From positions 1,612,001 through 1,676,000 of the forward strand of contig NZ_CP090641.1 in the NCBI RefSeq assembly GCF_029633825.1: DNA of 64,000 bases. Direction: 5' to 3'. Origin of the DNA: Burkholderia contaminans. GTDB lineage: Bacteria; Pseudomonadota; Gammaproteobacteria; Burkholderiales; Burkholderiaceae. The notes under the pieces were generated by a model. It saw only the letters and a program-made list of their open reading frames with translations. It was not told where the DNA came from and searched no databases. A program made the translations under genes and the position numbers. This document shows, one piece after another, positions 50,704 through 58,986 of the stretch; position 1 is the stretch's first letter, and every line of letters begins with the position of its first letter.

Positions 50704-51596
50704 GTCGCCGCACCGTCGGGCAGCGCCGCGAGCAGGCGTTCGAGCTCGCGCGTACGCGCGTCGCCGAGCGGCATCAGCGGCTTCCTCGGTTCGCCAGCAT
50801 CGAAGCCGCGCAGGCGCAACCCGGCCTTCACGGTCACCGGCAATCCGCCGTTGACGATGAACTGCAGCAGCGGCAGCTGCGCATGAAAGACCGACCTCGC
50901 CCGCGCGAGGTCGCCCGCCTGCATTGCGTCGAACAGCGCCAGCGGCAACGCCGCATTCAGGTTCGGCGCGGCCGTGCACCATCCTGCCGCGCCCGCTGCA
51001 AGCGCGGCAAGCGCCATCGGATTGCTGCCGTTGTAAAACGGAATCGCGCCGTCGCTCAGTTGAGCGAGCCGGTGCATCCGCCCGATGTCGCCGGTGCTCT
51101 CCTTCACCATCGTCACGTTGTCGACGGTCCGGCAGATCGTCGCGATCAGGTCCGGTGACATGTCGACGCCGCTCGTCGCGGGGTTGTTGTACAGCATGAT
51201 CGGGATGCCGATGGCAGCGCCGATCGCGCGATAGTGCGCGACGATCTCGTCGTTGGCGAGCTTCCAGTACGACACCGGCAGCACCATCACCGCATCGGCG
51301 CCGGCCCGTTCGGCGAAGCGCGCGCGGCGCACTGCGCCCGCGGTGGTGAGATCGGAAATGCCGACGACGGTCGGCACGCGTCGGCGCACCGCACGAATCG
51401 ACGCGGAGGCGACCGCCTCCCATTCGGTGTCGGACAGGTACGCGCTTTCGCCGGTACTGCCCAGTGGCGCGATCGCGTGGACGCCATCGGCAATCAGCCG
51501 CTCGATCAGCGCGTCGAGCGTTTTCAGGTCAACGCCGCCGTCAGCGGAGAACGGCGTAACCGGGTAGGCAATGATGCCTTTCAGCAGGATGGACAC
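50700..51596 (-). CDS. Dihydrodipicolinate synthase family aldolase (DapA/NanA-like)
   Basis: Class I aldolase-like enzyme of 298 residues. The family N-terminus GIIAYPVTPFSADGGVD, GSTGESAYLSDTEW, PIMLYNNPATSG (catalytic Tyr) and VTMVKESTGDIGRM (Schiff-base Lys) are all present. The substrate is probably a 2-oxo acid aldol, not tetrahydrodipicolinate synthesis, because it sits between a class II aldolase and a MOSC protein and under a catabolic-looking regulator. It is 50 bp downstream of the class II aldolase. Confidence 0.88.
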   Translation of the reverse strand: MSILLKGIIAYPVTPFSADGGVDLKTLDALIERLIADGVHAIAPLGSTGESAYLSDTEWEAVASASIRAVRRRVPTVVGISDLTTAGAVRRARFAERAGADAVMVLPVSYWKLANDEIVAHYRAIGAAIGIPIMLYNNPATSGVDMSPDLIATICRTVDNVTMVKESTGDIGRMHRLAQLSDGAIPFYNGSNPMALAALAAGAAGWCTAAPNLNAALPLALFDAMQAGDLARARSVFHAQLPLLQFIVNGGLPVTVKAGLRLRGFDAGEPRKPLMPLGDARTRELERLLAALPDGAAT

Positions 51597-51646
51597 GATA
51601 GGTATTCCTCAATGATGATCGAAGACGAGAACGACGAATCGTCCGC

Positions 51647-52429
51647 TCATGCGACGCAATCCTGATGCGTACGCAATGCCCGCCGTGCGTAGTAGTCGAA
51701 CGTCACCGCATCGCGCTTCGGCTTCGAGATCCAGTCGTGCGCTTCGCGCGCCAGCGCGGGCGGCACCGGCTTGATCTCGCCGGCCGCCATCGCGAGCAGC
51801 TGCAGCTTCGCGGCCCGCTCGATCAGCAGCGCGAGGATGCAGGCTTCCTCGATCGTCTTGCCGACCACCAGCTGGCCGTGATGCGACAGCAGGATCGCGC
51901 GCTTGCTGCCGAGCGCCTTCGAGATGATCTCGCCCTCCTCGTTGCCGACCGGCACGCCGGGCCAGTCCTTCAGGAACGCGCAATCGTCGTACAGCGGGCA
52001 GGTATCCATGTGCGACACGACGAGCGGCTGCTCGAGCATCGACAGCGCCGCGACATGCGCGGGATGCGTATGAATGATGCAGTTCGCGTCCGGGCGCTCG
52101 CGGTAGATCCACGTATGGAACCGGTTGGCCGGATTCGGAATGCCTTCGCCGTCGACGACGTCGAGATCCTCGTTGACGCGCAGCAGGTTCGCGGCCGAGA
52201 TCTCGTCGAAGCCGAGCCCGAGCCGCTGCGTGTAGTACGTGCCGGCTTCGCCCGCGCGGCAGGTGATCTGCCCGGCCAGGCCCGAATCGTGACCGGCGTC
52301 GAACAGGATCCGGCACGTGAGCGCGAGCTTCTGCCGCGCGGACCAGCCGCTGTCGCCCACCGCGTTGTCCAGACGCCGCTCCGCCAGCGCGACCAGTGCC
52401 TCCTTCGTCAGATTCAGCGTTTCCGCCAT
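51647..52429 (-). CDS. Class II aldolase/adducin family protein
   Basis: Metal-dependent aldolase or decarboxylase of 260 residues. Zinc ligands are visible in CIIHTHPAHVAALSM (HTH) and in LLSHHGQLVVGKTIEEAC. ITCRAGEAGTYYTQRLGLGF lies at the N-terminal substrate loop. The ATG at 52429 follows GGAGGTGA. It is the first gene of an operon with the DapA-like and MOSC genes and is divergent from an XRE-cupin regulator. Substrates of relatives include sugar phosphates and hydroxy-keto acids; the exact one is unknown. Confidence 0.9.
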   Translation of the reverse strand: MAETLNLTKEALVALAERRLDNAVGDSGWSARQKLALTCRILFDAGHDSGLAGQITCRAGEAGTYYTQRLGLGFDEISAANLLRVNEDLDVVDGEGIPNPANRFHTWIYRERPDANCIIHTHPAHVAALSMLEQPLVVSHMDTCPLYDDCAFLKDWPGVPVGNEEGEIISKALGSKRAILLSHHGQLVVGKTIEEACILALLIERAAKLQLLAMAAGEIKPVPPALAREAHDWISKPKRDAVTFDYYARRALRTHQDCVA

Positions 52430-52489
52430 GTTCACCTCCTGAATGGATCGGGTCGGTCGCGCCGTCCGCGGCCGCTTTCCCGGGAAAAC

Positions 52490-52525
52490 ATGACACACGA
52501 TACACCGCAGGACACTTTGTGTCAT
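52490..52525. promoter_or_regulatory. Palindromic operator candidate upstream of the XRE-cupin gene
   Basis: A compact palindrome, GACAC-TTT-GTGTC (52511-52523), sits 41 bp before the regulator start. An outer ATGACACA (52490-52497) is complementary to TGTGTCAT (52518-52525). The GACAC half-site thus recurs. It lies in the divergent promoter region of the aldolase operon and is the natural site for the regulator. Confidence 0.5.
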
Positions 52526-52563
52526 GCGTTACAATCGGTTTTTCGAAGGACACCTGGCGCCCC

Positions 52564-53106
52564 ATGACGATTCGCCTGAAGCTGCTCAGAAAACAGAAGG
52601 GCTGGACGCTCGACGTGCTGGCCGACGAGACGGGCCTCACCAAGAGCTACCTGTCGAAAGTCGAGCGCGGCCTGAGCGTGCCGTCGATCGCGGTCGCGCT
52701 GAAGCTGTCGAAGGCACTGAATGTCGACGTCGAGCAGTTGTTCTCGGAAAGCCACAACCGCGAGCTGATCACGGTCACGCGCGCCGGCGAGCGCACGGCG
52801 ATGGGCGCGGCAGCCGACAGCCAGGCCCACCGCTTCGAAAGCATCGCGGCCGGCGTCGCGCCGAAGAAGATGTTGCCGTTCGTCGTGCATCCGCCGCACG
52901 AATTCGTCGCGTCGACGTTCCGCGAGCACGAAGGCGAGGAATTCCTGTTCGTGCACAAGGGGCGCGTCGAAATCGAATTTCCGAACGAGACGGTGCAACT
53001 CAAGGCCGGCGATTCAGTCTATTTCAACGCTCTCATCCCGCACCGCACGCGCAGCCTCGGCACCGCGCAGGCGGAGATCCTGGTCATCGTCAGTCACGAC
53101 GACTAG
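52564..53106 (+). CDS. XRE family regulator with C-terminal cupin domain
   Basis: A 180-residue regulator. The helix-turn-helix covers residues 3-60 (LRKQKGWTLDVLADETGLTK, SYLSKVERGLSVPSIAVALK). The cupin barrel follows (HEGEEFLFVHKGRVEIEF, and LKAGDSVYFNALIPHRTRS with a His for metal or ligand). Proteins of this build control small catabolic operons in response to a metabolite. It is divergent from the aldolase-DapA-like-MOSC operon and just upstream of a HutC-type gene in the same direction. Confidence 0.92.
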   Translation: MTIRLKLLRKQKGWTLDVLADETGLTKSYLSKVERGLSVPSIAVALKLSKALNVDVEQLFSESHNRELITVTRAGERTAMGAAADSQAHRFESIAAGVAPKKMLPFVVHPPHEFVASTFREHEGEEFLFVHKGRVEIEFPNETVQLKAGDSVYFNALIPHRTRSLGTAQAEILVIVSHDD

Positions 53107-53136
53107 CATCGTCACCTTTTCGCGCAAGGATCCCCG

Positions 53137-53874
53137 ATGGTCACGAAGGCCACCGCACCGTTCCAGCAGATCAAGACACTCGTTCGCCAGAACGTCGAAT
53201 CGGGCGACTGGCGCCCCGGGGACCGCATTCCGTCCGAGCTCGATCTCGCCGCGCAGTTCGGCGTCGCACGCATGACGGTCAACCGCGCGCTGCGCGAGCT
53301 GACCGAGGAAGGCGTGCTGAAGCGCATCGCGGGCGTCGGCACCTTCGTCGCCGAAGTGAAGCCGCAGTCGAACCTGCTGATGATCGCGCACATCCGCGAC
53401 GAAATCCGCGCGCGCGGCCACGAATATCGCTGCCGCGTGCTGAGCCAGTCGAGCGAACCCGCGTCGTTCGACGTCGCGGCCGCGTTCGGCCTGCCGGTCA
53501 ACACGCCGGTGTTTCATGTGGTGTGCGTGCACGAGGAAAACGGCCGCCCGATCCAGCTCGAGGATCGCTACGTGAACCCGGCCGCCGCACCCGGCTTCAT
53601 CGACCAGGATTTCCAGGTCGAACCGCCGTCCGAGTACCTGTTCAACAACGTGTCGCACTACGAACTGGAGATCGAGCACGTGGTCGATGCGTCGTTGCCG
53701 ACCGGCGAGCAGGCGCGGCTGCTCGACATGCGTGCGGACGAGCCCTGCCTCACGCTCACGCGGCGCACCTGGACAAACGGGCAGCCCGTCACGTTCGTGC
53801 ACTTCCTGCATCCGGGCAACCGCTACCGGCTCGGCTCGCGCTTCAAGCCGGGCGCCGGACGCCACCCGACCTGA
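53137..53874 (+). CDS. HutC-type GntR regulator with UTRA domain
   Basis: A 245-residue regulator resembling histidine-utilisation repressors. The winged helix-turn-helix is in residues 5-72 (GDRIPSELDLAAQFGVARMT, VLKRIAGVGTFVAE), and the UTRA domain includes NGRPIQLEDRYVNPAAAPGF and GEQARLLDMRADEPCLTLTR. No hut enzymes are present in the window. It converges on the PhyH-SBP genes, so these are its most likely targets, with the ligand perhaps an imidazole or other amino-acid derivative. It lies 30 bp after the XRE-cupin gene and may be co-transcribed. Confidence 0.9.
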   Translation: MVTKATAPFQQIKTLVRQNVESGDWRPGDRIPSELDLAAQFGVARMTVNRALRELTEEGVLKRIAGVGTFVAEVKPQSNLLMIAHIRDEIRARGHEYRCRVLSQSSEPASFDVAAAFGLPVNTPVFHVVCVHEENGRPIQLEDRYVNPAAAPGFIDQDFQVEPPSEYLFNNVSHYELEIEHVVDASLPTGEQARLLDMRADEPCLTLTRRTWTNGQPVTFVHFLHPGNRYRLGSRFKPGAGRHPT

Positions 53875-53898
53875 TCCTTTTACCCCAGTACAAAAGCG

Positions 53899-53933
53899 CG
53901 CGGCGGCCGTTTCGTCAGGAAACGGCCGCCGCG
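53899..53933. terminator. Bidirectional terminator between HutC-type and PhyH genes
   Basis: A 15-pair stem built on GCGGCGGCCGTTTC/GAAACGGCCGCCGC with a GTCAG loop. A short U run follows a few bases after the stem in the leftward direction. It separates two convergent genes. Confidence 0.82.
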
Positions 53934-53956
53934 TTCGTCATGACCACCCGCCCACG

Positions 53957-54805
53957 TCAGATCGCGCGCACCTGCCCCGCGCCGCGCGACCACACGACCG
54001 GAAACAGCGGGTGATCGAGCGGCGCGCCGTCGGGCAGTTGCTCGGCGAGCCCCGGGAAATCGGGCGACGTCTTCCAGCGGCGCGGCGCGTGACGGATATC
54101 GTCGCCGACGAAGCGGATCGAGAACGCGCGCCGCCGGTTCTGCGTTCCGCCCGACGCGTGCAGCGTGAGCATCCGGAAGCACACCATGTCGCCGGGTTCG
54201 AGCGACCAGCGGCGGATCGGGAAGGCCGCGCGATCGCCTTCGATGTCCGGCAGGTCCGCCAGGCTGCCTTCCGGGAACCACTTCGCTTCCTTGTCCATGA
54301 ACGTGCGCGGCATCAGCCACGGCCCGAGATGCGAGCCCGCGACGAATTCCAGCGTCGATTCGAGCGGCACGGGATCGACCGGAATCCACATGCTGACGTT
54401 GTCGTCGCCTTCGATGTTGTAGTACGGCTGGTCCTGGTGCCACGGGGTGCGTTGCCGTGTGCCGGGCTCCTTCACGAGCAGGTGGTCGTGATGCAGCCGC
54501 ACGTTGTCGGTGCCCATCAGCGCGGCGGCCACCGACGGCGCTGGCGAGCGCACGATGAAGTCGCGATACGCGTCGTTGTGCTGCCAGTTGCAGAAATCCT
54601 CGAAGAACCAACCCGGATCGTCGGGCCGGCTCGCGACTTTCGCGCGCTCGCTCGGCTGCGCGAGATTCGCGTCGATGCCGGCGCGCAGCGCGGCGACTTC
54701 GTCGGGCGAGAAGATGCCCTTGATGCAGACCGCCCCTTCCTCGCGGAACGCGGCGATCAGTTCGGGCGTCACGGCTTGCGCGACGCGATCCTGGATACTC
54801 GTCAT
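53957..54805 (-). CDS. Phytanoyl-CoA dioxygenase (PhyH) family protein
   Basis: Fe(II)/2-oxoglutarate-dependent dioxygenase of 282 residues. Iron ligands are in RTPWHQDQPYYNIEGDD (HxD) and in MLTLHASGGTQNRRRAFSIR (distal His, plus the Arg that binds 2-oxoglutarate). LESTLEFVAGSHLGPWLMP is the family strand. The ATG at 54805 is preferred to that at 54832 by alignment of the N-terminus. The gene starts 39 bp after an amino-acid-binding protein, so it may hydroxylate an imported amino acid or derivative. Confidence 0.87.
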   Translation of the reverse strand: MTSIQDRVAQAVTPELIAAFREEGAVCIKGIFSPDEVAALRAGIDANLAQPSERAKVASRPDDPGWFFEDFCNWQHNDAYRDFIVRSPAPSVAAALMGTDNVRLHHDHLLVKEPGTRQRTPWHQDQPYYNIEGDDNVSMWIPVDPVPLESTLEFVAGSHLGPWLMPRTFMDKEAKWFPEGSLADLPDIEGDRAAFPIRRWSLEPGDMVCFRMLTLHASGGTQNRRRAFSIRFVGDDIRHAPRRWKTSPDFPGLAEQLPDGAPLDHPLFPVVWSRGAGQVRAI

Positions 54806-54844
54806 GGTGTGCCTGTCGATGGAATGAATCACGGAATCACGGAT

Positions 54845-55648
54845 TCACGGTGCGGAAGTCAGCTGCTGCTTCGCGCCGTAGATGTCGAAGTCGAAATACT
54901 TGGCGGCGATCTTCTGGTAGGTGCCGTTCGCGCGGATCGCGACGATCGCGTCGTTCAGCCGCTTCTTCATCGCGTCGTCGCCCTTGCGGACGCCCATCGC
55001 GACGCCGTAGCCGGTGATCCGTACGTCGGTCACGTCGGGGCCCGCGAACGCGTAGCCCTTGCCGCGCGGCGTCTTCAGGAACGAGTAGCCGGCCTGCGTC
55101 TTGTCCTGGAAGGTCGCGTCGAGGCGGCCGTTGACCAGATCCTGATACACCTGGTCCTGGTTCTGGTACGAGACGATCGTCACGCCCTTGGTCGCCCATT
55201 CGGCCTTCGCGTACGCCTCCTGCGTCGTGCCCTGGTCGATCCCGATGCGCTTGCCCGCGAGCGACGCGGCGGTCGGCAGCAGCGTCGAGCCGGCCGGCGC
55301 GACGAGCGCGCCCGGCGACGCATACAGTTTGTTCGAGAAGTCGATCTGCTTGAGCCGCTCGTCGGTAGCCGTCATCGCGGACATGATCACGTCGAACTTG
55401 CGCGCGCGCAGCGCCGGAATCATCCCGTCGAAGCCCTGCTCGACCCACACGCACTTCGCATGCAGTTGCGCGCAGATCGCATTGCGCAGGTCGATGTCGA
55501 AGCCGGCGAGCGAGCCGTCGGGCTGCTTCGCCTCGAACGGCGGGTACGTGGGGTCGATGCCCCAGCGGATCGTCGACGTGTCCTGCGCGAACGACGCGAG
55601 CGGCGCGAACGCCAGCGCGGTAACGAGAAGCGTTGCAGTGCGGTTCAT
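54845..55648 (-). CDS. Orphan polar amino acid ABC transporter substrate-binding protein
   Basis: Periplasmic binding protein of family 3, 267 residues, of the lysine/arginine/ornithine/histidine-like branch. The signal peptide ends at PLASFAQ. Binding-site segments are GIDPTYPPFEAKQPDGSLAG, GFDIDLRNAICAQLHAKCVW and FDVIMSAMTATDERLKQIDF. No permease or ATPase gene is adjacent; it is paired only with a PhyH dioxygenase. It must share a transporter encoded elsewhere, or act as a sensor. Confidence 0.9.
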   Translation of the reverse strand: MNRTATLLVTALAFAPLASFAQDTSTIRWGIDPTYPPFEAKQPDGSLAGFDIDLRNAICAQLHAKCVWVEQGFDGMIPALRARKFDVIMSAMTATDERLKQIDFSNKLYASPGALVAPAGSTLLPTAASLAGKRIGIDQGTTQEAYAKAEWATKGVTIVSYQNQDQVYQDLVNGRLDATFQDKTQAGYSFLKTPRGKGYAFAGPDVTDVRITGYGVAMGVRKGDDAMKKRLNDAIVAIRANGTYQKIAAKYFDFDIYGAKQQLTSAP

Positions 55649-55766
55649 GGCGGGTCCTTGAAGGTCTCGACGCGGCGGGCGAACGCCGGCGTCCGGTGGG
55701 GAGCGGTACGCCGGATCACCCGGCGCGGTGCGCGAAAGACAGGGACTTCGATGAAACTGCGTTGCA

Positions 55767-55774
55767 GTCTAGAC
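55767..55774. promoter_or_regulatory. Possible HutC-type operator GTCTAGAC
   Basis: This 8-bp palindrome fits GT-N-TA-N-AC, the published pattern for HutC-subfamily sites. It lies about 120 bp upstream of the SBP start, with a HutC-type regulator gene at the other end of the pair. The match is short and could be chance. Confidence 0.28.
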
Positions 55775-56073
55775 CGCTCAAATTTCAAGCGCAAGCGGGG
55801 GAAACGGGGGCGGGGTGGGTGGAGGACCGAATCGGGAAGGAAGAATGCGCTGAGGCTTCAGACATGACTGACATACACGGATTTCATCGCATTTCTGGGG
55901 TGTTTACCCTGTACGATGCACTGCCGCCACAGCGCGTGTTTTTCCGGATATCTGTGGGATGACGAGGTCTATACCGGTGATCTCGGCGCGGCCTCGACCA
56001 AGCTTTTCCGGTGTTATGGGCGATGCGCCCTATACCACGAAGGAATTCTTGGACGACGAAAACCCATCCAAAG

Positions 56074-56093
56074 ATGTAAGATATACCTTACAT
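56074..56093. promoter_or_regulatory. Operator-like palindrome ATGTAAG-N6-CTTACAT
   Basis: Perfect 7-bp arms with a 6-bp AT-rich spacer, 34 bp before the XRE start. The spacing and position fit autorepression by the XRE antitoxin. The spacer includes a TATAC that could be part of a -10 element. Confidence 0.7.
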
Positions 56094-56126
56094 TCTAGAT
56101 CACTGTATCCGCGCCGGGAGGTCACC

Positions 56127-56606
56127 ATGCAACTCTATGAAATCGGTCAAGCCGTTGCGAAACGGCGGGCAGAACTCGACCTCACACAGGCCCAACTTGC
56201 GAAACTCGCCGGCTTGTCTCGCCTCACCGTGAACCAGCTCGAATCGGGCAAAGTCAAGGATCTCGGCGTCAACAAGCTGATTCCGCTGCTCAGCGTGCTC
56301 GGCATTGAACTCCTTGCGCTACCGCGGCAGCCGCAAAACGGTCTCTATAAGGCCGTCGTGAGTTCCAACGTCAGCTACAAGGGCGAATTGACCGAACGGC
56401 TGCTGGCCGACGCGTTGGCTACCGGACGGATTCCCACGGGCTACGAATCGCAGTTTTCCGTCATCCTCGACGAAGTGCCGCTGCCGGTGGTGGTAAAAGC
56501 CGCCGAGGAAGCCGCCGAGCGCTCAGGCACGCCCCTCCGGACCATCTGGAAGAATCTCGCCGCATGGTCGAAGGATCTTCACCTGTACCGGGAGGTATGG
56601 GCATGA
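56127..56606 (+). CDS. XRE-type antitoxin-like regulator
   Basis: A 159-residue protein. The N-terminal helix-turn-helix (YEIGQAVAKRRAELDLTQAQ, LAKLAGLSRLTVNQLESGK) is of the XRE type. The C-terminal 80 residues (VSYKGELTERLLADALATGR, then VKAAEEAAERSGTPLRTIWK) have no recognised domain. The ATG at 56127 follows GGGAGG; the palindrome upstream fits this start. Its stop overlaps the next gene by ATGA. It probably neutralises the nucleotidyltransferase and represses the operon. This differs from classical AbiEi antitoxins, which are winged-helix proteins. Confidence 0.8.
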   Translation: MQLYEIGQAVAKRRAELDLTQAQLAKLAGLSRLTVNQLESGKVKDLGVNKLIPLLSVLGIELLALPRQPQNGLYKAVVSSNVSYKGELTERLLADALATGRIPTGYESQFSVILDEVPLPVVVKAAEEAAERSGTPLRTIWKNLAAWSKDLHLYREVWA

Positions 56607-57292
56607 CTGCACCATCCACCTCGCCCGACGGCCCATGGCAAGGTCTCTTCCGTCACGCGCTGGCACTGATCGAAGAGATACGGAAGCACGGCACGTCGAA
56701 TCCGTTCTGGACGTTTGGTGGTGGCACAGTCCTGATGCTGCGCCACGGCCATCGCGTCAGCAAAGACGTCGACATCTTCGTACCCGATCCGCAGTATCTC
56801 GGGTACGTGAATCCCCGCATCAGCGACGCTGCAGCCGACATCGCGACGAACTACGAGGAACACGCCGGGTTCGTGAAGTTACTGCTGCCCGACGGCGAGA
56901 TCGACTTCGTGGTCTCCCGAAATCTGATGTCTCCCGGCTACGACGAATGGATGCTGATGGATCACGTCGTCAAGGTCGAGACTTCCGCGGAGATCGTCGC
57001 CAAGAAAATGTGGCACCGTGGCGATCGACCGACCGCGCGGGATCTGTTCGATCTGTGCCTGGTCATCGAGCGTGAACCGGAGAGCCTGACGGCCGCCGGT
57101 GCATTCCTTGTCCGGCATCGCGATAAGTTTCTGCGTCTACTACACGAGCGTCGGGCGTTCGTACGGGCACGCTTCGATGACATCCAGACACTCGGCTATT
57201 CGCCGTCGTTCGACTATTGCGTCGAACTGGCCGAAGCATTCCTGCAGAAACTTCCCAATGGCGTACCCGAACAAAAATCACGCCACCGGTGA
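56603..57292 (+). CDS. Nucleotidyltransferase-fold AbiEii-like toxin
   Basis: A 229-residue protein with the minimal nucleotidyltransferase signature of AbiEii/DUF1814 toxins. FWTFGGGTVLMLRHGHRVSK is followed by DVDIF (the Gly-rich loop and metal-binding DxD), and IVAKKMWHRGDRPTARDLFD carries the conserved Lys and RDxxD. Such toxins transfer nucleotides to tRNA or other targets and cause reversible growth arrest or phage abortive infection. The ATG at 56603 has GGGAGG upstream and a 4-bp overlap with the antitoxin-like gene; an earlier start at 56564 is unlikely. Confidence 0.8.
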   Translation: MTAPSTSPDGPWQGLFRHALALIEEIRKHGTSNPFWTFGGGTVLMLRHGHRVSKDVDIFVPDPQYLGYVNPRISDAAADIATNYEEHAGFVKLLLPDGEIDFVVSRNLMSPGYDEWMLMDHVVKVETSAEIVAKKMWHRGDRPTARDLFDLCLVIEREPESLTAAGAFLVRHRDKFLRLLHERRAFVRARFDDIQTLGYSPSFDYCVELAEAFLQKLPNGVPEQKSRHR

Positions 57293-57485
57293 CCCCTCCG
57301 GCGCCTGATTGCCACTGGCCTCCGCTTGACCACACCATACCCGCGGCGGCGAGCAGGATCGCTTCCAGCACCCCGCGACGCCATGCCCCGTCCGGCGAAA
57401 CCGCGATTGCCCGCTCCGTCCGGCCATGTTAAAAGTCGTCGCACGCATTTGGAAATGAAATGCTCGAATCCGCAAAAGTGCAGAA

Positions 57486-58346
57486 ATGAATAGACCCCTG
57501 TTCGACCTCGACCTGCTGCGCGCGCTCGTGATGGTCGCCGACTGCGGCAGCTTCACGACGGCGTCCGCGCGCCTGCATTCGACGCAGTCGACGGTCAGCC
57601 AGAAGGTGCGCCGGCTCGAGGAAATCGCCGGGCACCGCCTGCTCGATCGCGGCACGCGCGACGTGCGGCCGACCGACGCGGGCGTGACGGTGCTCAGCTA
57701 TGCGCGGCGCATGATCGCGCTGAACGACGAAATGCTGGAAGCGCTGTCGGGCGCCACGGTCGCGCTGACGATCCGGCTCGGCGTGCCCGACGATTTCGCG
57801 GCAGGCCGCACAACACATGCGCTCGCGGCGTTCAAGCGCGCGCATCCGCAGGTGAAGCTCGAAGTGATGTGCGGGCTGAGCCGAGACATCAGCGCCGCGT
57901 ACGACCGCGGCGAACTCGACCTCGTGCTGATCAAGCAGCGGCGCGACAGCCGCGAGGCCGTCGTGCGCTGGCCCGAGAAGCTGCGCTGGATCGACAGCGC
58001 GAAGCATCCGTCGATCGAGCTCGACCCGGTGCCGATCGTCGTGTTTCCGCCGCGCGGGCTCTATCGCGACGACATGATCAAGGCGATCGAGGAACGCGGC
58101 CGCCGCTGGCGGATCAGCTTCACGACGTCGAGCCTGAGCGGCATTCAGGCCGCCGTCGCGGACGGGCTCGGCATCAGCGTATTGCCCGCGCGCGTGGTGA
58201 CGGACGAGCACGTCGTGCTGACCGCGAAGCAGGGCTTCGCGCCGATCGAGCACATGGATATCGCGATCCTGCATCGGCCGACGGCCGACCCGATGGTCAG
58301 CGAACTGACGAAGGCGCTGGCGACGATGCTGGAGCTCGAGGAGTAG
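57486..58346 (+). CDS. LysR family transcriptional regulator
   Basis: A 286-residue LysR protein. The helix-turn-helix is FDLDLLRALVMVADCGSFTT plus HSTQSTVSQKVRRLEEIAGH. The effector domain includes IRLGVPDDFAAGRTTHALAA, DRGELDLVLIKQ and ADGLGISVLPARVV. It converges on a SnoaL-like gene, beyond which lie two amidohydrolase genes. Control of those is possible but not shown by sequence. Confidence 0.92.
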   Translation: MNRPLFDLDLLRALVMVADCGSFTTASARLHSTQSTVSQKVRRLEEIAGHRLLDRGTRDVRPTDAGVTVLSYARRMIALNDEMLEALSGATVALTIRLGVPDDFAAGRTTHALAAFKRAHPQVKLEVMCGLSRDISAAYDRGELDLVLIKQRRDSREAVVRWPEKLRWIDSAKHPSIELDPVPIVVFPPRGLYRDDMIKAIEERGRRWRISFTTSSLSGIQAAVADGLGISVLPARVVTDEHVVLTAKQGFAPIEHMDIAILHRPTADPMVSELTKALATMLELEE

Positions 58347-58444
58347 CAAGCAGGCGGGATGCCGCGGCAATGCGAAGGACGCCGCGGCACAGCCGTTGCG
58401 ACGAGACCGCGGGCGCGTCGACACACCCACACGCCCGGTACACG

Positions 58445-58918
58445 TCAGAACATCGTGTTCCCGTTCGCGGCCTGCTCGGGCACGGGTTGATTGACGTCCC
58501 AGTGTTCGACGATCTTGCCGTTCTCGAGCTTGAAGATGTCCACGATCGCGCTGCCGCGCGTGCCGGGTTCGCGCACCGCGTGCACGTGCAGGATCACGTA
58601 GTCGCCGTCGACGAACGAGCGCTTGATCTCGCTGTGCGACCGCGGATACTTGTCGCGCAGGAATGCGACGAACTTGCGGAAGCCGTCGCGGCCGTCGGCT
58701 GCGTTCGGGTTGTGCTGCACGTAGCGATCGCCGACGTAGGCGAGCGCGGCGTCGGCATCCTTCTCGTTCAGGCCTTTTTCGTAGAACGCGAGCACCGCCC
58801 GCCGGTTGGCTTCCTGCTGTGCGTCCGTTGGCCCGGCCGCCACCGCGTGCGCGGCGGTCACGGCGAACAGGGCCGCCGCCATCCATCGTGCGGCCCGTGC
58901 CGCTGTCGTGCGTCGCAT
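58445..58918 (-). CDS. Exported SnoaL-like NTF2-fold protein
   Basis: A 157-residue secreted protein. The signal peptide spans RRTTAARAARWMAAALFAVT to AVAAG. The SnoaL-like domain follows, with AVLAFYEKGLNEKDADAALA, YVGDRYVQHNPNAADGRDGF and DIFKLENGKIVEHWDVNQPV, the last giving the paired Asp/His of polyketide-cyclase-like proteins. The ATG at 58918 yields the signal peptide cleanly. It is 68 bp after the first amidohydrolase, in the same direction, so it may share its transcript. Confidence 0.87.
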   Translation of the reverse strand: MRRTTAARAARWMAAALFAVTAAHAVAAGPTDAQQEANRRAVLAFYEKGLNEKDADAALAYVGDRYVQHNPNAADGRDGFRKFVAFLRDKYPRSHSEIKRSFVDGDYVILHVHAVREPGTRGSAIVDIFKLENGKIVEHWDVNQPVPEQAANGNTMF

Positions 58919-58986
58919 CGTCGTCTCCCGGGAAATCCCGCTGAAAACCGGATCATACCGGGGGCGACGCTGCACTCACGCTTCAT

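Larger units (their letters stand above)
55649..56126. other. Intergenic region before the toxin-antitoxin-like pair
   Basis: Contains the promoter of the leftward SBP-PhyH genes and, at the right end, the promoter and palindrome of the XRE gene. GTCTAGAC at 55767-55774 and GTCTATAC at 55967-55974 both fit the HutC-type pattern GT-N-TA-N-AC. No gene is supported; the longer frame from 55959 is an extension of the antitoxin frame. Confidence 0.5.

Noticed and set aside
53137..53874. Annotation of the UTRA regulator as hutC of a histidine-utilisation operon
   Set aside because: No hutU, hutH, hutI or hutG gene lies in the window, so only the subfamily resemblance is kept.
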